A stretch of DNA of 64,000 nt, taken from contig JAMKCH010084977.1 in assembly GCA_023653785.1 (NCBI GenBank), positions 25,592 to 89,591 on the forward strand, written 5' to 3'. Of the stretch, positions 22,244 through 31,616 are shown in pieces; positions within the stretch are counted from its first letter, which is position 1; each line of letters begins with the position of its first letter. A model generated the notes under the pieces. That model was not told where the DNA came from. It saw only the letters and a program-made list of their open reading frames with translations, and made no database searches. Origin of the DNA: Ophioderma brevispina (lineage: Eukaryota; Echinodermata; Ophiuroidea; Amphilepidida; Ophiodermatidae). A program made the translations under genes and the position numbers.

Positions 22244-22345
22244 CTGATCTGCAGCTTGCGCTATCCTTGTATTTCTCCGTCATACAGATGATCACCACTG
22301 ACGATGTCTCTACAGCTTTGGCCATAGCCTCCAAAATGTCACCTC
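22244..22345 (-). CDS. ARM-TIR gene, middle TIR exon
   Basis: A 102-nt exon on the minus strand between acceptor TTTCTTTCAAG (ending at 22346) and donor GATCAG|GTATGT (22243 downward). It is fully open and reads GDILEAMAKAVETSSVVIIC followed by MTEKYKDSASCRS. This is the TIR segment with the BB-loop flank, the beta-D strand (VVIICMTEKY) and the start of the CR-E motif whose glutamate is the catalytic residue in TIR NADases such as SARM1. The first two bases complete an Arg codon started in the previous exon (D-D-M-R-G-D), and the last base G starts the Glu codon completed by AA of the next exon. Both phases fit. This is the cleanest exon of the gene. Confidence 0.9.
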
Positions 22346-22449
22346 CTTGAAAGAAAAAATGCAAGAGGATGAAGAAAATAAGGAGCCAGAAGACAAAACA
22401 ATAAGATAATGATCATTATGTGTATAATGTATTGCAATCAAACAGAATG

Positions 22450-22760
22450 AAGCTTAACTCTCTTCTAACCAGGCTATACCAACGGATGATTTTGCAACCC
22501 CCTATATATTTTCAATACCGAGCCGGTGTGAAAGTTATCATAGTCCGACAGGTATCATAGTCCGGGCTCCATAGACGACAACGGAATAACGAATGAAACT
22601 AATGTTGCGTGAACTAAATCGATTGCCCTATTGTTCACCATTTTTCCCGGACTGTGAGCCCGGAGGACTATATCTCTTGCCACTCCGGGAACCCCCGTGA
22701 GCTTGGTATCTGTGGATAGCTATTGGTCTCATCTATCCAGTGATACCAAAATAAGTACCA
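22450..22760. other. Intron with CCGGACTATG-type short inverted words
   Basis: GTTATCATAGTCCGACAGG, CATAGTCCGGGCTCC and, in the opposite sense, CGGACTGTGAGCCCGG occur within 130 bp and may form an old foldback. No coding signal. Confidence 0.35.
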
Positions 22761-23435
22761 ACATTCTCAGCACCTTGATTCTATGACATCATAATGCATG
22801 GCACCCTCGCAATATTTGGTGAAATCAGTTTTGTGTACAAACGTATAAAAAAATTGAATCACAACGATAATTTTTTATTGGATTTTGGGGTAAAATAAGA
22901 AAAAACACGAATTTAAGTTTAAAATATTACGTTTTAGCTCAATAACATTAAAAACTTTTACTGTAAGAGCAGATTTATAATCTACCAATTTACACAGTAA
23001 AGTATAGGAGGCTTTACCAGCCCCACACCTAAACTTTGGCGACTTACCCTAACCCCGGGTAACGTGGTGGGTTCGATTTTTTTTCTCTAAAATATTTGCA
23101 AAGGATATAAAAACCGTTTAAATCATTTGCGACAAAAAACTCGAAGGGTGTTGCAACAATCCCTCGCCTCTCTCACCAGGTTTGAGGATTAAGTCGGCGA
23201 AAAAAACACTCTATTTTGGTTCACTTTTATCATCCCCAGACGTAACTGCAGCAGCCGGACTTTCCTCCTTTTTCAAGATTAATTCTGGATCTGCAATCAT
23301 CGAAAAAAATATTTGGAACACTTGATGCAATATATTGGAACCATTGCCGTGTTCACAAATGAGATCGAATTTGGGTAAGTCATAGTTCTTTAGAAAGCAG
23401 AGGTGTTCCCTTTTACCAAATTCTTCCCCACTACC
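22761..23435. other. Intron of ARM-TIR gene; one unassigned open frame
   Basis: A 76-codon minus frame (23211-23441) contains FDLICEHGNGSNILHQVFQI. I cannot assign it. The stretch just beyond it (23436-23572) recurs at 54440-54572, so it may belong to a transposon rather than the host gene. Confidence 0.35.
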
Positions 23436-23572
23436 CATCAATCAATGTTGGTGGGCCTGGGGAAGCTGTTGACAACAATGACTCAGATCAACATTGAATT
23501 GGGGGAGAGGGGGTCACCTTTTCCCTAAATCGGTCAAAGTGACCCAACATTTTTTTCGAGGATTGTGGCTTT
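23436..23572. repeat. Dispersed repeat shared with 54440-54572
   Basis: Shared words in the same order: CCCATCAATCAA / CCCATCCATCAA, ATCAACATTG, TGGGGGAGAGGGGG, AAAGTGACCCAACA / AAAGTGTTCAACAA, and AGGATTGT / AAGATTGT. About 130 bp. Class unknown. Confidence 0.6.
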
Positions 23573-23632
23573 ATAAACATTTCTTTACTGAAATAATGTG
23601 TAAAAACCCTTTGGCTGAAGGTACCTTGAATC

Positions 23633-23823
23633 CAGTGGCGTAACAGGCGGGGGGGCAAGGCTGACGCACTTTGGACGGGAAAAAATTTGCAAAAATCAAG
23701 CTAAATCAGTCGTTGTTGGCCCTCTGGCCGGGAAAAATTTGCCTTTTGACCCCCCTAAGAGGGAAAATTTCCGAAGATCGGGAAATTTGCCCCCTCAGAG
23801 CGGGCAGGCCCGTTACGCCACTG
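23633..23823. mobile_element. hAT-like MITE with exact 8-bp target duplication
   Basis: A 191-bp element begins CAGTGGCGTAACAGGC and ends GCCCGTTACGCCACTG, an inverted repeat. CTTGAATC flanks it exactly on both sides (23625-23632 and 23824-23831). CAGTGGCG-type ends with 8-bp duplications are a hAT hallmark. The interior has repeated GGGAAAATTTGCC words and no coding capacity. A truncated relative with the same start (CAGTGGCATAACCAGC) lies at 54575. It sits within an intron of the ARM-TIR gene. Confidence 0.93.
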
Positions 23824-23999
23824 CTTGAATCGCAATATTGTTGATGAACGAATTGCCATTATCTATTAAAAAATGTGTATAGCCTCTGATTGAGGTCTTC
23901 CAGGCCTCTTGGTAGAAACAATACAATTTAGAGTCGTATACCTACCACCCGTAAGATTGAAGATTCATTAGCATTGACGGAAATAATTTATCATTATCA
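23824..23999. other. Intron spacer, nothing recognised
   Basis: Unassigned sequence between the hAT-like MITE and the palindrome cluster. Confidence 0.4.
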
Positions 24000-24007
24000 A
24001 AAGGCCG

Positions 24008-24656
24008 AGGATATTGACACGATGATCGTGTCAATAGCCATTTCGGGTGACCTTATTGACACGATGATCGTGTCAATAGCCATTTCGGGTGACCTTATTG
24101 ACACGATGATCGTGTGGTTGACCATATATGGTCCTGGAGCATAAGTAATCTGGAGAAATTTTAGTGCACAAGCTCCATGACCATATGGCAAATATGGTCC
24201 TGGAGCAGTGTTTGAATTAGAATATTTCTCCACTGACTGCTCCAGGAGCATATTTGCCATATGCTCAGGCCTGGACCATTTATGTATTCAAATATGCTCC
24301 AGGAGCAGATTCAAATATGCTCCTTTTTTATATTTATGCTCTAGGCACCATATGGCAAATGTGGTCCTGGACCATATTTGACATATTTTTCCAGATGCTC
24401 CAGGAGCATATTCAAATATGCTCCTTTTTATTTATGCTCCAGGACCATATGGCAAATGTGGTCATGGACCATATTTGACATTATTTCTCCAGATTATTAT
24501 GGTCCTGGAGCATAATGTCTGGCCCAAATTTCATAGAAGCAAACCCCACAGTACGCCTATCGGCTCCAAAGCCATTCACTTTCTCACAACCGATGATCGT
24601 GCCAATAGCCATTTTGGGCGACGTTATTGACACGATCATCGTGTCAATAAACACTT
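24008..24656. repeat. Nested palindrome cluster (GACACGATGATCGTGTC and GCTCCAGGAGC)
   Basis: The outer parts consist of the near-perfect palindrome GACACGATGATCGTGTC followed by AATAGCCATTTCGGGTGACC, repeated twice plus a partial copy on the left (24015-24115). A related inverted form is on the right (24592-24655). The core is a set of alternating words ATATGGTCCTGGAGCATA, TGCTCCAGGAGCATAT and TTGCCATATG, present at least eight times on both strands. Every level is self-complementary. It has the shape of a foldback transposon whose interior has been amplified. Non-coding. Confidence 0.85.
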
Positions 24657-24659
24657 CCT

Positions 24660-25062
24660 TATTAAAATGGAAACATTCCAAAAAATGGAAACATTTCTTA
24701 TCAATCCTTCAAATGTACTATTATGTGGGGGATTTTTTTGTACAGGAGTGTTTTATTTGGCAAGACATTATTCATTCATAATTCAGCTAGTGATTTTCAC
24801 ATTTTGTAAGGGAGCCAGGCTGTAACATCATCAATAGCTGAAAGCATTGTGTACGTAGCTAGCAGAAGGTCAAAATATAAACATGCAAACATTGTATTGT
24901 TTTAGTGCTTGAACCGGAAGCAATGGTGCGATAAGTTGCGGAGACGCATTCAACGTAAAGCGAATCAACATGGTGCACTATTCTCTATTGCTTCGTGTCA
25001 TACGGCCGATCAAGGGACAACTTATTTCAAACTGGTCTAAGGATTATGTTTAACGTCATTTA
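24660..25062. other. Intron spacer, nothing recognised
   Basis: No exon, repeat or RNA signal that I can support. Confidence 0.4.
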
Positions 25063-25454
25063 CGAGGTTTAGAAAACCGAGGGTATGCAGATGCGGTAAT
25101 GCAGTGAGAGCGTCCATGCCCAGCTGTGTTCAGGAATGTGCCCGCATAAGTTCAAAGTCCACTCGATCGATATCGGTCACATTCCTGAACAGCAGCTGGG
25201 CATGGGCGCTCTCCCTGCATCACCGCATCTGCATCTTCATACGCCCGATTTTCTAAACCTCGTATATGTTTAGAAAACCGAGCGTATGCAGATGCAGATG
25301 TAATGAGAGCGCCCATGACCAGCTGTGTTCAGGAATGTGCCCGCATAAGTTCAAAGTCCACTCGATCGATATCGGTCACATTCCTGAACAGCAGCTGGGC
25401 ATGGGCGCTCTCACTGCATCACCGCATCTGCACATGCCCGGTTTCTAAACCTCG
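25063..25454. mobile_element. Twin tandem palindromes, about 195 bp each
   Basis: Two near-identical palindromes lie head to tail (25063-25262 and 25265-25454). Each runs from CGAGGTTTAGAAAACCGAG or TATGTTTAGAAAACCGAG through GAGAGCGCCCATG, CCAGCTG and GGAATGTG. A short centre (CATAAGTTCAAAGTCCACTC) is followed by the reverse complement, ending TTTCTAAACCTCG. The whole pair is bounded by TTACGAGG and CCTCGTAA. It looks like a MITE that was duplicated in place, leaving one end shared. Confidence 0.88.
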
Positions 25455-25667
25455 TAAGTGCTTTGGAGCAAATGGTCTATAATTTCTTGGATTAATCTTC
25501 CAAAAATAGACATTAAAAACATAAAAAGTTTCTTAAAGTTGGACATGAACTGACCAATAAAATCCAATCTATCCGAAAACCAGGCAAAAAATACACTCTA
25601 CTTTGCTGTTTTATCCCAAAAATCATATCAAAAATAAAATAAAATAAAAATGTGGATGACATAGATG

Positions 25668-26019
25668 TTAAAAGGCTGACTCAGAGATTTCCCGAGGAAT
25701 AGGATGGTGCCTCAATTTTCTAACAAATCGCGGTTTTTTTTTTATTTTCACAATGCTTGTCTACATACTTCTAACTGTGTGAAATTGCTAAGCTCAAATC
25801 GATGTCCTTCATATAGAAAATCACAACTTTGTAATAAAATTCCGGACCCGGAATTTATGTTATACGCAGTATCATATGGTGCATTATACCGAATATACAT
25901 AAATGTTTACCACATTCAAAACGAAAAATCCAATTCATGTCAAACTTTGGAATAATGCATTTTAGGTGACTATATTTAGGTCTAGTTCTATTTAAGGTCT
26001 AGTTCTAGTCAGCCTTTAA
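25668..26019. mobile_element. TTAA-flanked MITE, family A copy 4
   Basis: Starts TTAAAAGGCTGACTCAGAGA and ends AGTCAGCCTTTAA, with interior words CTCAAATCGATGTCCTTC and TTTAGGTGACTATATTTAGG. The right end has lost the GAAATCTCTG part. It ends about 55 bp from the donor of the next ARM-TIR exon. Confidence 0.85.
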
Positions 26020-26074
26020 GAAGGTGGACATAAATTCAACATGTTCAATTCACTTAATTGCACTGGAAACTTAC

Positions 26075-26319
26075 TCATGTCATCAACGTCCATCCAAACA
26101 TTGTATCCGGCCCTAGTAAGGTTGTCTCTAATGACAGAGCAGTTTTCTGAGAATCCCACTGGTAGCTCAACATCAAGTGGTCACCCGTAGTGTCACTTGC
26201 GATGGCATCGTTCATCAGAGTTTCTTCATAAGATGGTGGCGGCGACTCATGCGGATGACGTTCTTTTATCACGGGCAACCGGTTATCTCGGATCTCCCAC
26301 AAAGCGTAGGTACTTGCAA
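26075..26319 (-). CDS. ARM-TIR gene, exon with end of ARM region, PPSYEE and start of TIR
   Basis: Minus-strand exon, 245 nt. It opens with IASTYALWEIRDN, a typical last armadillo helix (ALW-I), then a linker HPHESPPPSYEETLMND with a PPxY-like motif. The TIR start follows: DHLMLSYQWDSQKTAL, then, after a one-base slip near 26130-26138, IRDNLTRAGYNVWMDVDDM. SYQWDSQ, RAGYNVW and the acidic DVDDM stretch are TIR box 1 and BB-loop features. The donor is ATGA|GTAAG (26074 downward). I place the acceptor at AATGAG|AG ending at 26320 because that phase joins the previous exon, though its pyrimidine tract is weak. PPxY motifs can bind WW domains, such as those of HECT ubiquitin ligases; that role is inference. 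Confidence 0.88.
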
Positions 26320-26439
26320 CTCTCATTGATTTGTTGGTTGATCGTGACAGTCTTTGAAGTGCTATGTAGAATTGGTAGTGTTAATCAAATGAATTTACAT
26401 AGTTATAAAGAATTAAAGGAAGCTTTCACATGTATGAAT

Positions 26440-27394
26440 TAAAATGCAACATTATTAATTCTTAAACAGCTGTAAAAAGTATTCATTTTCATTACTTCCT
26501 GCTCTGTCTATATTCTACAATTTAGCCGTGATATTGACGTTATTTTAAGTTAATACGCTCGCACCATAGCGAGTTTTTCCTAAATGCGCGGGAATCTATC
26601 CAGTTTCCGTATATTAGGTGCATTCAACGGGTTGTTCGATATTTTTCCCTCGGTTATTAGTCTATGTCAAAGACGCCTGGTATTTTTTCCCACCAAAGCG
26701 CGGACGTTTTTTAGTTTATTAGCCTGGGTAAATCATCCAGTGTTCAGACACCGCTTTCCAATGATGCCCAGGGATCCCGGACAATTTGGGACAACCAGGG
26801 GTTTGCATCTTACTCTTATCGAAACTGGCTGCATGATTCATGTACATGGGACCGACGGCTTAACGTCCCCTGCGAAGGACGGGGTTTTCTCATGGTTCAT
26901 ATGCGCAAGTCAAAATGAAGCATAGGGAGAGCGGAATTCCAGATCATATACAAATCAAATCCAGAATCCCAGCAAATATATCATCAGTGTATCTAACATG
27001 GGGGTGTACACAAACATACACACCATCCTCCCTACGTCCCACACGCCCACCTACCCGGCCACCCCCAACACACACATTTTGTATGACCTAGGAACCATGT
27101 CCTCGGTCGTAAAGCCAAATACGGAATAAAAGCCCATTGTTATACTTTAATTCCGAGGACCTTAGTTCCACTTCCGAGGACCTTTGTTAGAAAGAATTAT
27201 TATTTATGTTGCGTCCTCGGAACAAGCTTAAGTCCACACACGTCCACGCACGCCCCTCCCACCCCCCATACACACCACAAATGTATATATGCGCGCGTGA
27301 GATAGAGGGAGTTTTTTTCCTGAACACGTTTAGAAAAGACAGAAAGAAAGCTTGTTATAAATATTGTTGAGTTTCTTGTATATTACGTTCTTAC
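26440..27394. other. First intron of ARM-TIR coding region; CA-rich and GTCCTCGG words
   Basis: A plus frame at 26584-26925 has no recognised motif. GACGGCTTAACGTCCCCTGC at 26854 resembles GACTGCTTAACGTCCCCG at 43373, a small dispersed repeat. 27000-27300 is rich in CACACA/CCACCC words, with several TCCGAGGACC palindromes between 27085 and 27220. No exon is seen. Confidence 0.5.
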
Positions 27395-28498
27395 TTCGCG
27401 TGGTTTCCTGAACTTCAGTATTTTTCTTGATGTTCTCTGCAAAACTCATGTTCCAAAGTGCCTCTGTAGCCACTCTTCTTTCGTCTTCTGAGAAATCAGA
27501 CTGCATCATTCGGATGATGGCAGGTAACCCTCCGTGCTTGTGGATCTCAAGTTTGCTGTCGTCATTCACAGCTAGGTGATTCAATCCGTCCAGCAATTCT
27601 TTCGCGGAGTAAGTCATCATGGCGTTCGATTCATCAGAGTCTCCGGCATATGTCAGATGTTTCGGAGACGCGACTGCTTTTATGAACATTTCAGTCAATA
27701 AACGAATGTAATCCTGTGACTTTCTCAACTTTTCGTTTTCTTTTTTCGTCAACTATATACGCCAACGTGAGGAAAGAAAGAATTCTAACTTCCATATTTG
27801 TCATTTGGATATTCGATAAGATGTCGATGGCATTTGCATTGCGATATGCCTGTCGGTTCTGAGGACTTCGTGTGATGATATTGAGAAGCGCTGTCAAAAT
27901 CACCGTCGCCGATTCCAGTCGCAGGTTCATTCCTTCAACATTGAGTTCAATCTTGTTTGCAGGGTTATCAACATAAATAAGGGTTTGCAGCAAGACCTCG
28001 TGGAACCCATCTTCACAGAGAGACTGGCAGAAACTGACAGTAGAGGAGTCGTCAACATACGTGTACCTCACAATGCCGTTATATAGTTGATATAAATTCA
28101 TCTGACATTGCAGTGCCGATTGCTCTCCATTTTCCTTGTCGTTGAGTTTACGCTGCAGAGCAGAGGCTATTTTTGCAAACAGCGGACAATATCCTTGTTG
28201 CAAAAAATATTGCACTACTGACACGCAGTTTGAAAGATATTGGTTTTCGTCTATGTCTATGATAGATGACGCCTCTATTGAACCCATCAAAGAAGAAGGG
28301 ATATTACCCAACATCACCAACGCATCTTCAGTTCTCTGGGTACCATATTCGTCAGTTTTATTCAAGAAGTTGATGGCTTCGCTGATAAGCGGTTTGATGT
28401 CATCTAGTGTTTTATTCTTATCAATTGTTTGTGTTTTGAGCCGTTCGCTAAAGTTAGTAAGTTCAGCTGACTTCCGACGATCTTGCAGGTTGCCCATC
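27395..28498 (-). CDS. ARM-TIR gene, main armadillo-repeat exon with start codon
   Basis: A 1,104-nt exon on the minus strand. An acceptor (TTATTACAG) lies directly before G-ATG; the ATG is at 28497-28495 and starts MGNLQDRRKSAELTNF. The donor is CGAA|GTAAGA at 27394. The protein is all-alpha, with armadillo-like repeats such as LLNIITRSPQNRQAYRNANA and LSFLTLAYIVDEK. A classical repeat near the end has GLPAIIRMMQS and ERRVATEALWNMSFAENI. One extra base in the T6 run at 27741-27746 breaks the frame after IVDEK. Ignoring it gives about 367 codons ending in phase 1, exactly what the next exon needs. The ATG-bearing exon follows an acceptor, so an upstream non-coding exon must exist. Armadillo regions mediate autoinhibition in SARM1 and similar binding roles elsewhere. 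Confidence 0.88.
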
Positions 28499-28647
28499 CT
28501 GTAATAATGAACAAGGTACCAGTTATTTTATTCAACTTCTTCTGGAAACGAAGCTATAAGCGCAACTATTATGCATTCGGATTTTTTAAAGGGACACACT
28601 AGCATGAAAAAATATCCAGATATAATGAATTTTTTTTTTTTTTTTTT

Positions 28648-28983
28648 TTAGGCTATTTTTGCAAACAGCGGACAATATCCTTGTTGCAAAAAATATTGCA
28701 CTACTGACACGCAGTTTGAAAGATATTGGTTTTCGTCTATGTCTATGATAGATGACGCCTCTATTGAACCCATCAAAGAAGAAGGGATATTACCCAACAT
28801 CACTAACGCATCTTCAGTTCTCTGGGTACCATATTCGTCAGTTTTATTCAAGAATTTGATGGCTTCGCTGATAAGCGGTTTGATGTCATCTAGTGTTTTA
28901 TTCTTATCAATTGTTTGTGTTTTAAGCCGTTCGCTAAAGTTAGTAAGTTCAGCTGACTTCCGACGATCTTGCAGGTTGCCCAT
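28648..28983 (-). pseudogene. Truncated tandem copy of the ARM-TIR first coding exon
   Basis: Encodes the first 111 residues of the exon at 28498-27395, with one residue changed (N to K in SEAIxFLNK). It stops at a TAA next to an A-rich tract (T-run on the plus strand at 28631-28649). The splice acceptor before the ATG is preserved (28984-28986). The duplicated segment also includes the upstream flank ACTATTATGCATTCGGATTT and GAAAAAATATCCAGATATAA, found at both 28567-28629 and 29007-29074. The near identity means it is recent, or an assembly artefact. If spliced in, it would give a short truncated product. Confidence 0.85.
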
Positions 28984-29065
28984 CCTGTAATAATGAACAA
29001 ATTATGCATGAACTATTATGCATTCGGATTTTTTAAAGGGACACAATAGAATGAAAAAAATATCC

Positions 29066-30760
29066 AGATATAATGAAATGTACCCTTACTGAAATCACTT
29101 CCACAAATTTGAAGACAATTTATGTGCTTACATTTTGTAAACTAATATTAATTTCCTTGTCAGCTTCACTTCTCAACCAAGGATGCTAACATTACTGCCA
29201 GCATTTTATCAAACTTGAAAAGCATGCAGTCATCAGCTCACAGACCATTGCTATTGTATATGTGCTAATCCCGGCTAACTTGTCAGATCAATATAGTCGG
29301 TTGGATATGGTCCAAATTATGCCCTGACCGTAAAGTTGAGTATGGGTCACAATTTTTTTGCTGAAAATGATAGATTAGGGTGTGTAGAATAAGAATCTGC
29401 CGGGTGCCACCTGGGCATCCTTGAGCATTTTGAGAAATCCAAGATGGCGTCGCCATAAATGATAGTCATATTCAACCATATATTATCAAACTATGGAGTT
29501 ACTAGATGTACTATATGATCCAATGAACAAGTGTATGGCACTTATAAAATTAAGCCATACTTCAAATTCAAAATGGAAGCCAAATCCAATAATTTTAAAA
29601 TATGCTATATAACAGGAAATACCTGCGATAAAAAGTACACATGAAGTACTTAGATTATGTTGTTAGACACAATAAATGTATTTTTTTCTGATATTTTTAA
29701 AGTTGTAACATGACGCCAATCAATATGGCAGCCAAAACGTGAATATCTTTAAAAAATACTTGACACAAATTTCTAAATATTACCTTCAAGTATAAATTAT
29801 TGTGTCAATGAAACAATTAGAAATGTACCTATGATCATAACCAAAAGATACCAGGTAATCCCGATAAATAAAAATGGGTCAAATTATAAATTGAGTGCAA
29901 TATATGTGAAAAAATGTATTTCCTATGGTATTTTGACAAATTTGCACCATATTAGTTTTATTTCGATTTTTGCGCATTTAAAACAAATTGAAATGCATGT
30001 TGTACATTGGTTAGGATCAGAGGTACATTCCTAATGTCATTGACACATTGAATTCGATTTGATGGCTGTAATACTTATAAATTGGTGTCAAGTATTTTTT
30101 GAAGATGTTCACGTTTTAGCTGCCATATTGATTGACGTCATGTTACAATTATAAAAGTATCAGAAATACATTTATTGTGTCTAACAAAATAACCTAAGTA
30201 CTTCACGTCTATTTTTGTCGCAGGTATTTGCTGATATAGGGCATATTTTAAAATTATTGGATTTGGCTCCCATTTTGAATTTGAAGTATGACTCAATGTT
30301 ACAGGTGCCATACTCTTGTTCATTGGATCCTATAGTATATCTAGTAACTCCATAATTTGATAATTAACTAAGGTTGAATAGATAATTATCATTTATGGCG
30401 ACGCCATCTTGGATTTTTCAAAATGCTCAAGGATGCCCAGGTGGCACCCGGCAGATTCTTATTCTACACACCCTAATCTATCATTTTCAGAAAAAAATGG
30501 GTCCATACTCAACTGTACGGTCACATCATCACATGAAGGTTCTACCTGACTAATATCTTACTACAATTTGAATGTTTGTGAATTGTATCACCAAACATAC
30601 TAGATACACTGTATATGCAGGGATGTCAACACCTTGATTTTCAGTGGGAGGAATTTCCACGAACTGTTGCTGTTTTTTATGTTTTTACAGAATGTAAACA
30701 CCCAAATTGTTTTCAAATTTGTGGAAGTGATTTCAGTGAGGGTCAATTTCATTATGTCTG
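29066..30760. mobile_element. 1.7-kb long-inverted-repeat foldback element
   Basis: The two halves are reverse complements over almost the whole length, with the centre near 29,920. Left end CAGATATAATGAAATGTACC matches right end GGTCAATTTCATTATGTCTG. Inner landmarks pair too: GAATCTGCCGGGTGCCACCT (29391) with AGGTGGCACCCGGCAGATTC (30439), and GACGCCAATCAATATGGCAG (29712) with GCCATATTGATTGACGTC (30122). No frame longer than 70 codons occurs, so it is non-autonomous. The right end runs into an AAT microsatellite. The left end word (ATCCAGATATAATGAA) also ends the upstream flank of the exon copy at 28612, so the insertion may have used that site. Confidence 0.92.
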
Positions 30761-31405
30761 AATAATAATAATAATAATCATTACTTTAAAATGATACTTA
30801 TAGGGAAATTTTAATTGTCCCCCTGAAAATTAGTAAAATTTAAAAAATTTTATTATTATTTAGTGGATTATCTTTACTTCGCATAAATTAATATTCATAT
30901 TCTTTGACGGAATGAAGCACAAACAAAGGATAACGTTAAGGGGAAACGAGATTTCGCCCTGCCGTCTTAACTAGTGCATAACAATAGCCAATTTCCCCTT
31001 AACCCACACATAAGCTTATAATTAAAACCATACAAACTTTGAAAATTATATAACGTAATCGGCACTGAAATTCACATTTGCTTTTCATGTTTTTGAATAT
31101 ACACTTTTTTTTCTTGTTTTTTTAACAAAGGTCGCCGACCTTGAACGTGCAATTGGACCCACTTCCGGGAAAAACACTTTCGATCCAGCGCAATGCGTAT
31201 TTAGGAACTGAGACCTCCTTAAATCCCACTTTGAGCAGGTCATTAATTGTATTTGTATAACGTTTTACAACATCTGTGATTGTCAGCCAATTTAACAGGT
31301 AACGTGATAGGAATCAGTCCTCTTGGGCTGGAAATATACAGTGGAAAATGTGGAACAAACGAGTGCACCTTTAAAATGAACAGGTAGAAAGAGCAGAAAA
31401 TTACA
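30761..31405. other. No gene seen; small foldback
   Basis: Includes (AAT)n at 30761-30778 and GTTAAGGGGAAACGAGATTT at 30937 paired with AATTTCCCCTTAAC at 30990. The nearby TTTGACGGAATGAAGCA (30902) resembles the ACGGAATAAAG word of the foldback at 31406-31576. No coding signal. Confidence 0.5.
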
Positions 31406-31576
31406 AAACATGGGGTTGGTACATTTTGTGACCCCACTTTGTCTGCTCCCAGTTGAATTCAGCAGCCTTGGACGGAATAAAGTACAGTATCACGTGCACT
31501 CTATTCCGTCAAGACTGCTGAATTCGACTGGGAGCAGGCAAAGTGGGTGCAGTAAATGTACCAACCCCAAAACATG
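31406..31576. mobile_element. Palindromic MITE of the ACGGAATAAAG..GAATTC family
   Basis: ACATGGGGTTGGTACATTTT and GTCTGCTCCCAGTTGAATTC on the left mirror GAATTCGACTGGGAGCAGGC and GTACCAACCCCAAAACATG on the right. The centre is near 31,491 (GTATCACGTGCAC). TTCCGTCAAG..CTGAATTC next to the centre is also present at 22018, 33049 and 41258. Non-coding. Confidence 0.85.
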
Positions 31577-31616
31577 TTGAAAGTCCCACGAGACAAGTTT
31601 TTATCGGATTCCACAA

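Noticed and set aside
23211..23441. A frame with FDLICEHGNGSNILHQVFQI as an extra exon of the ARM-TIR gene
   Set aside because: It does not resemble ARM or TIR sequence, adjoins a dispersed repeat, and the neighbouring exons already join in phase without it.
27000..27300. CCACCC/CACACA-rich and TCCGAGGACC palindromes as a promoter for the gene
   Set aside because: They lie inside the intron between two coding exons of the minus-strand gene, so a promoter role has no support.
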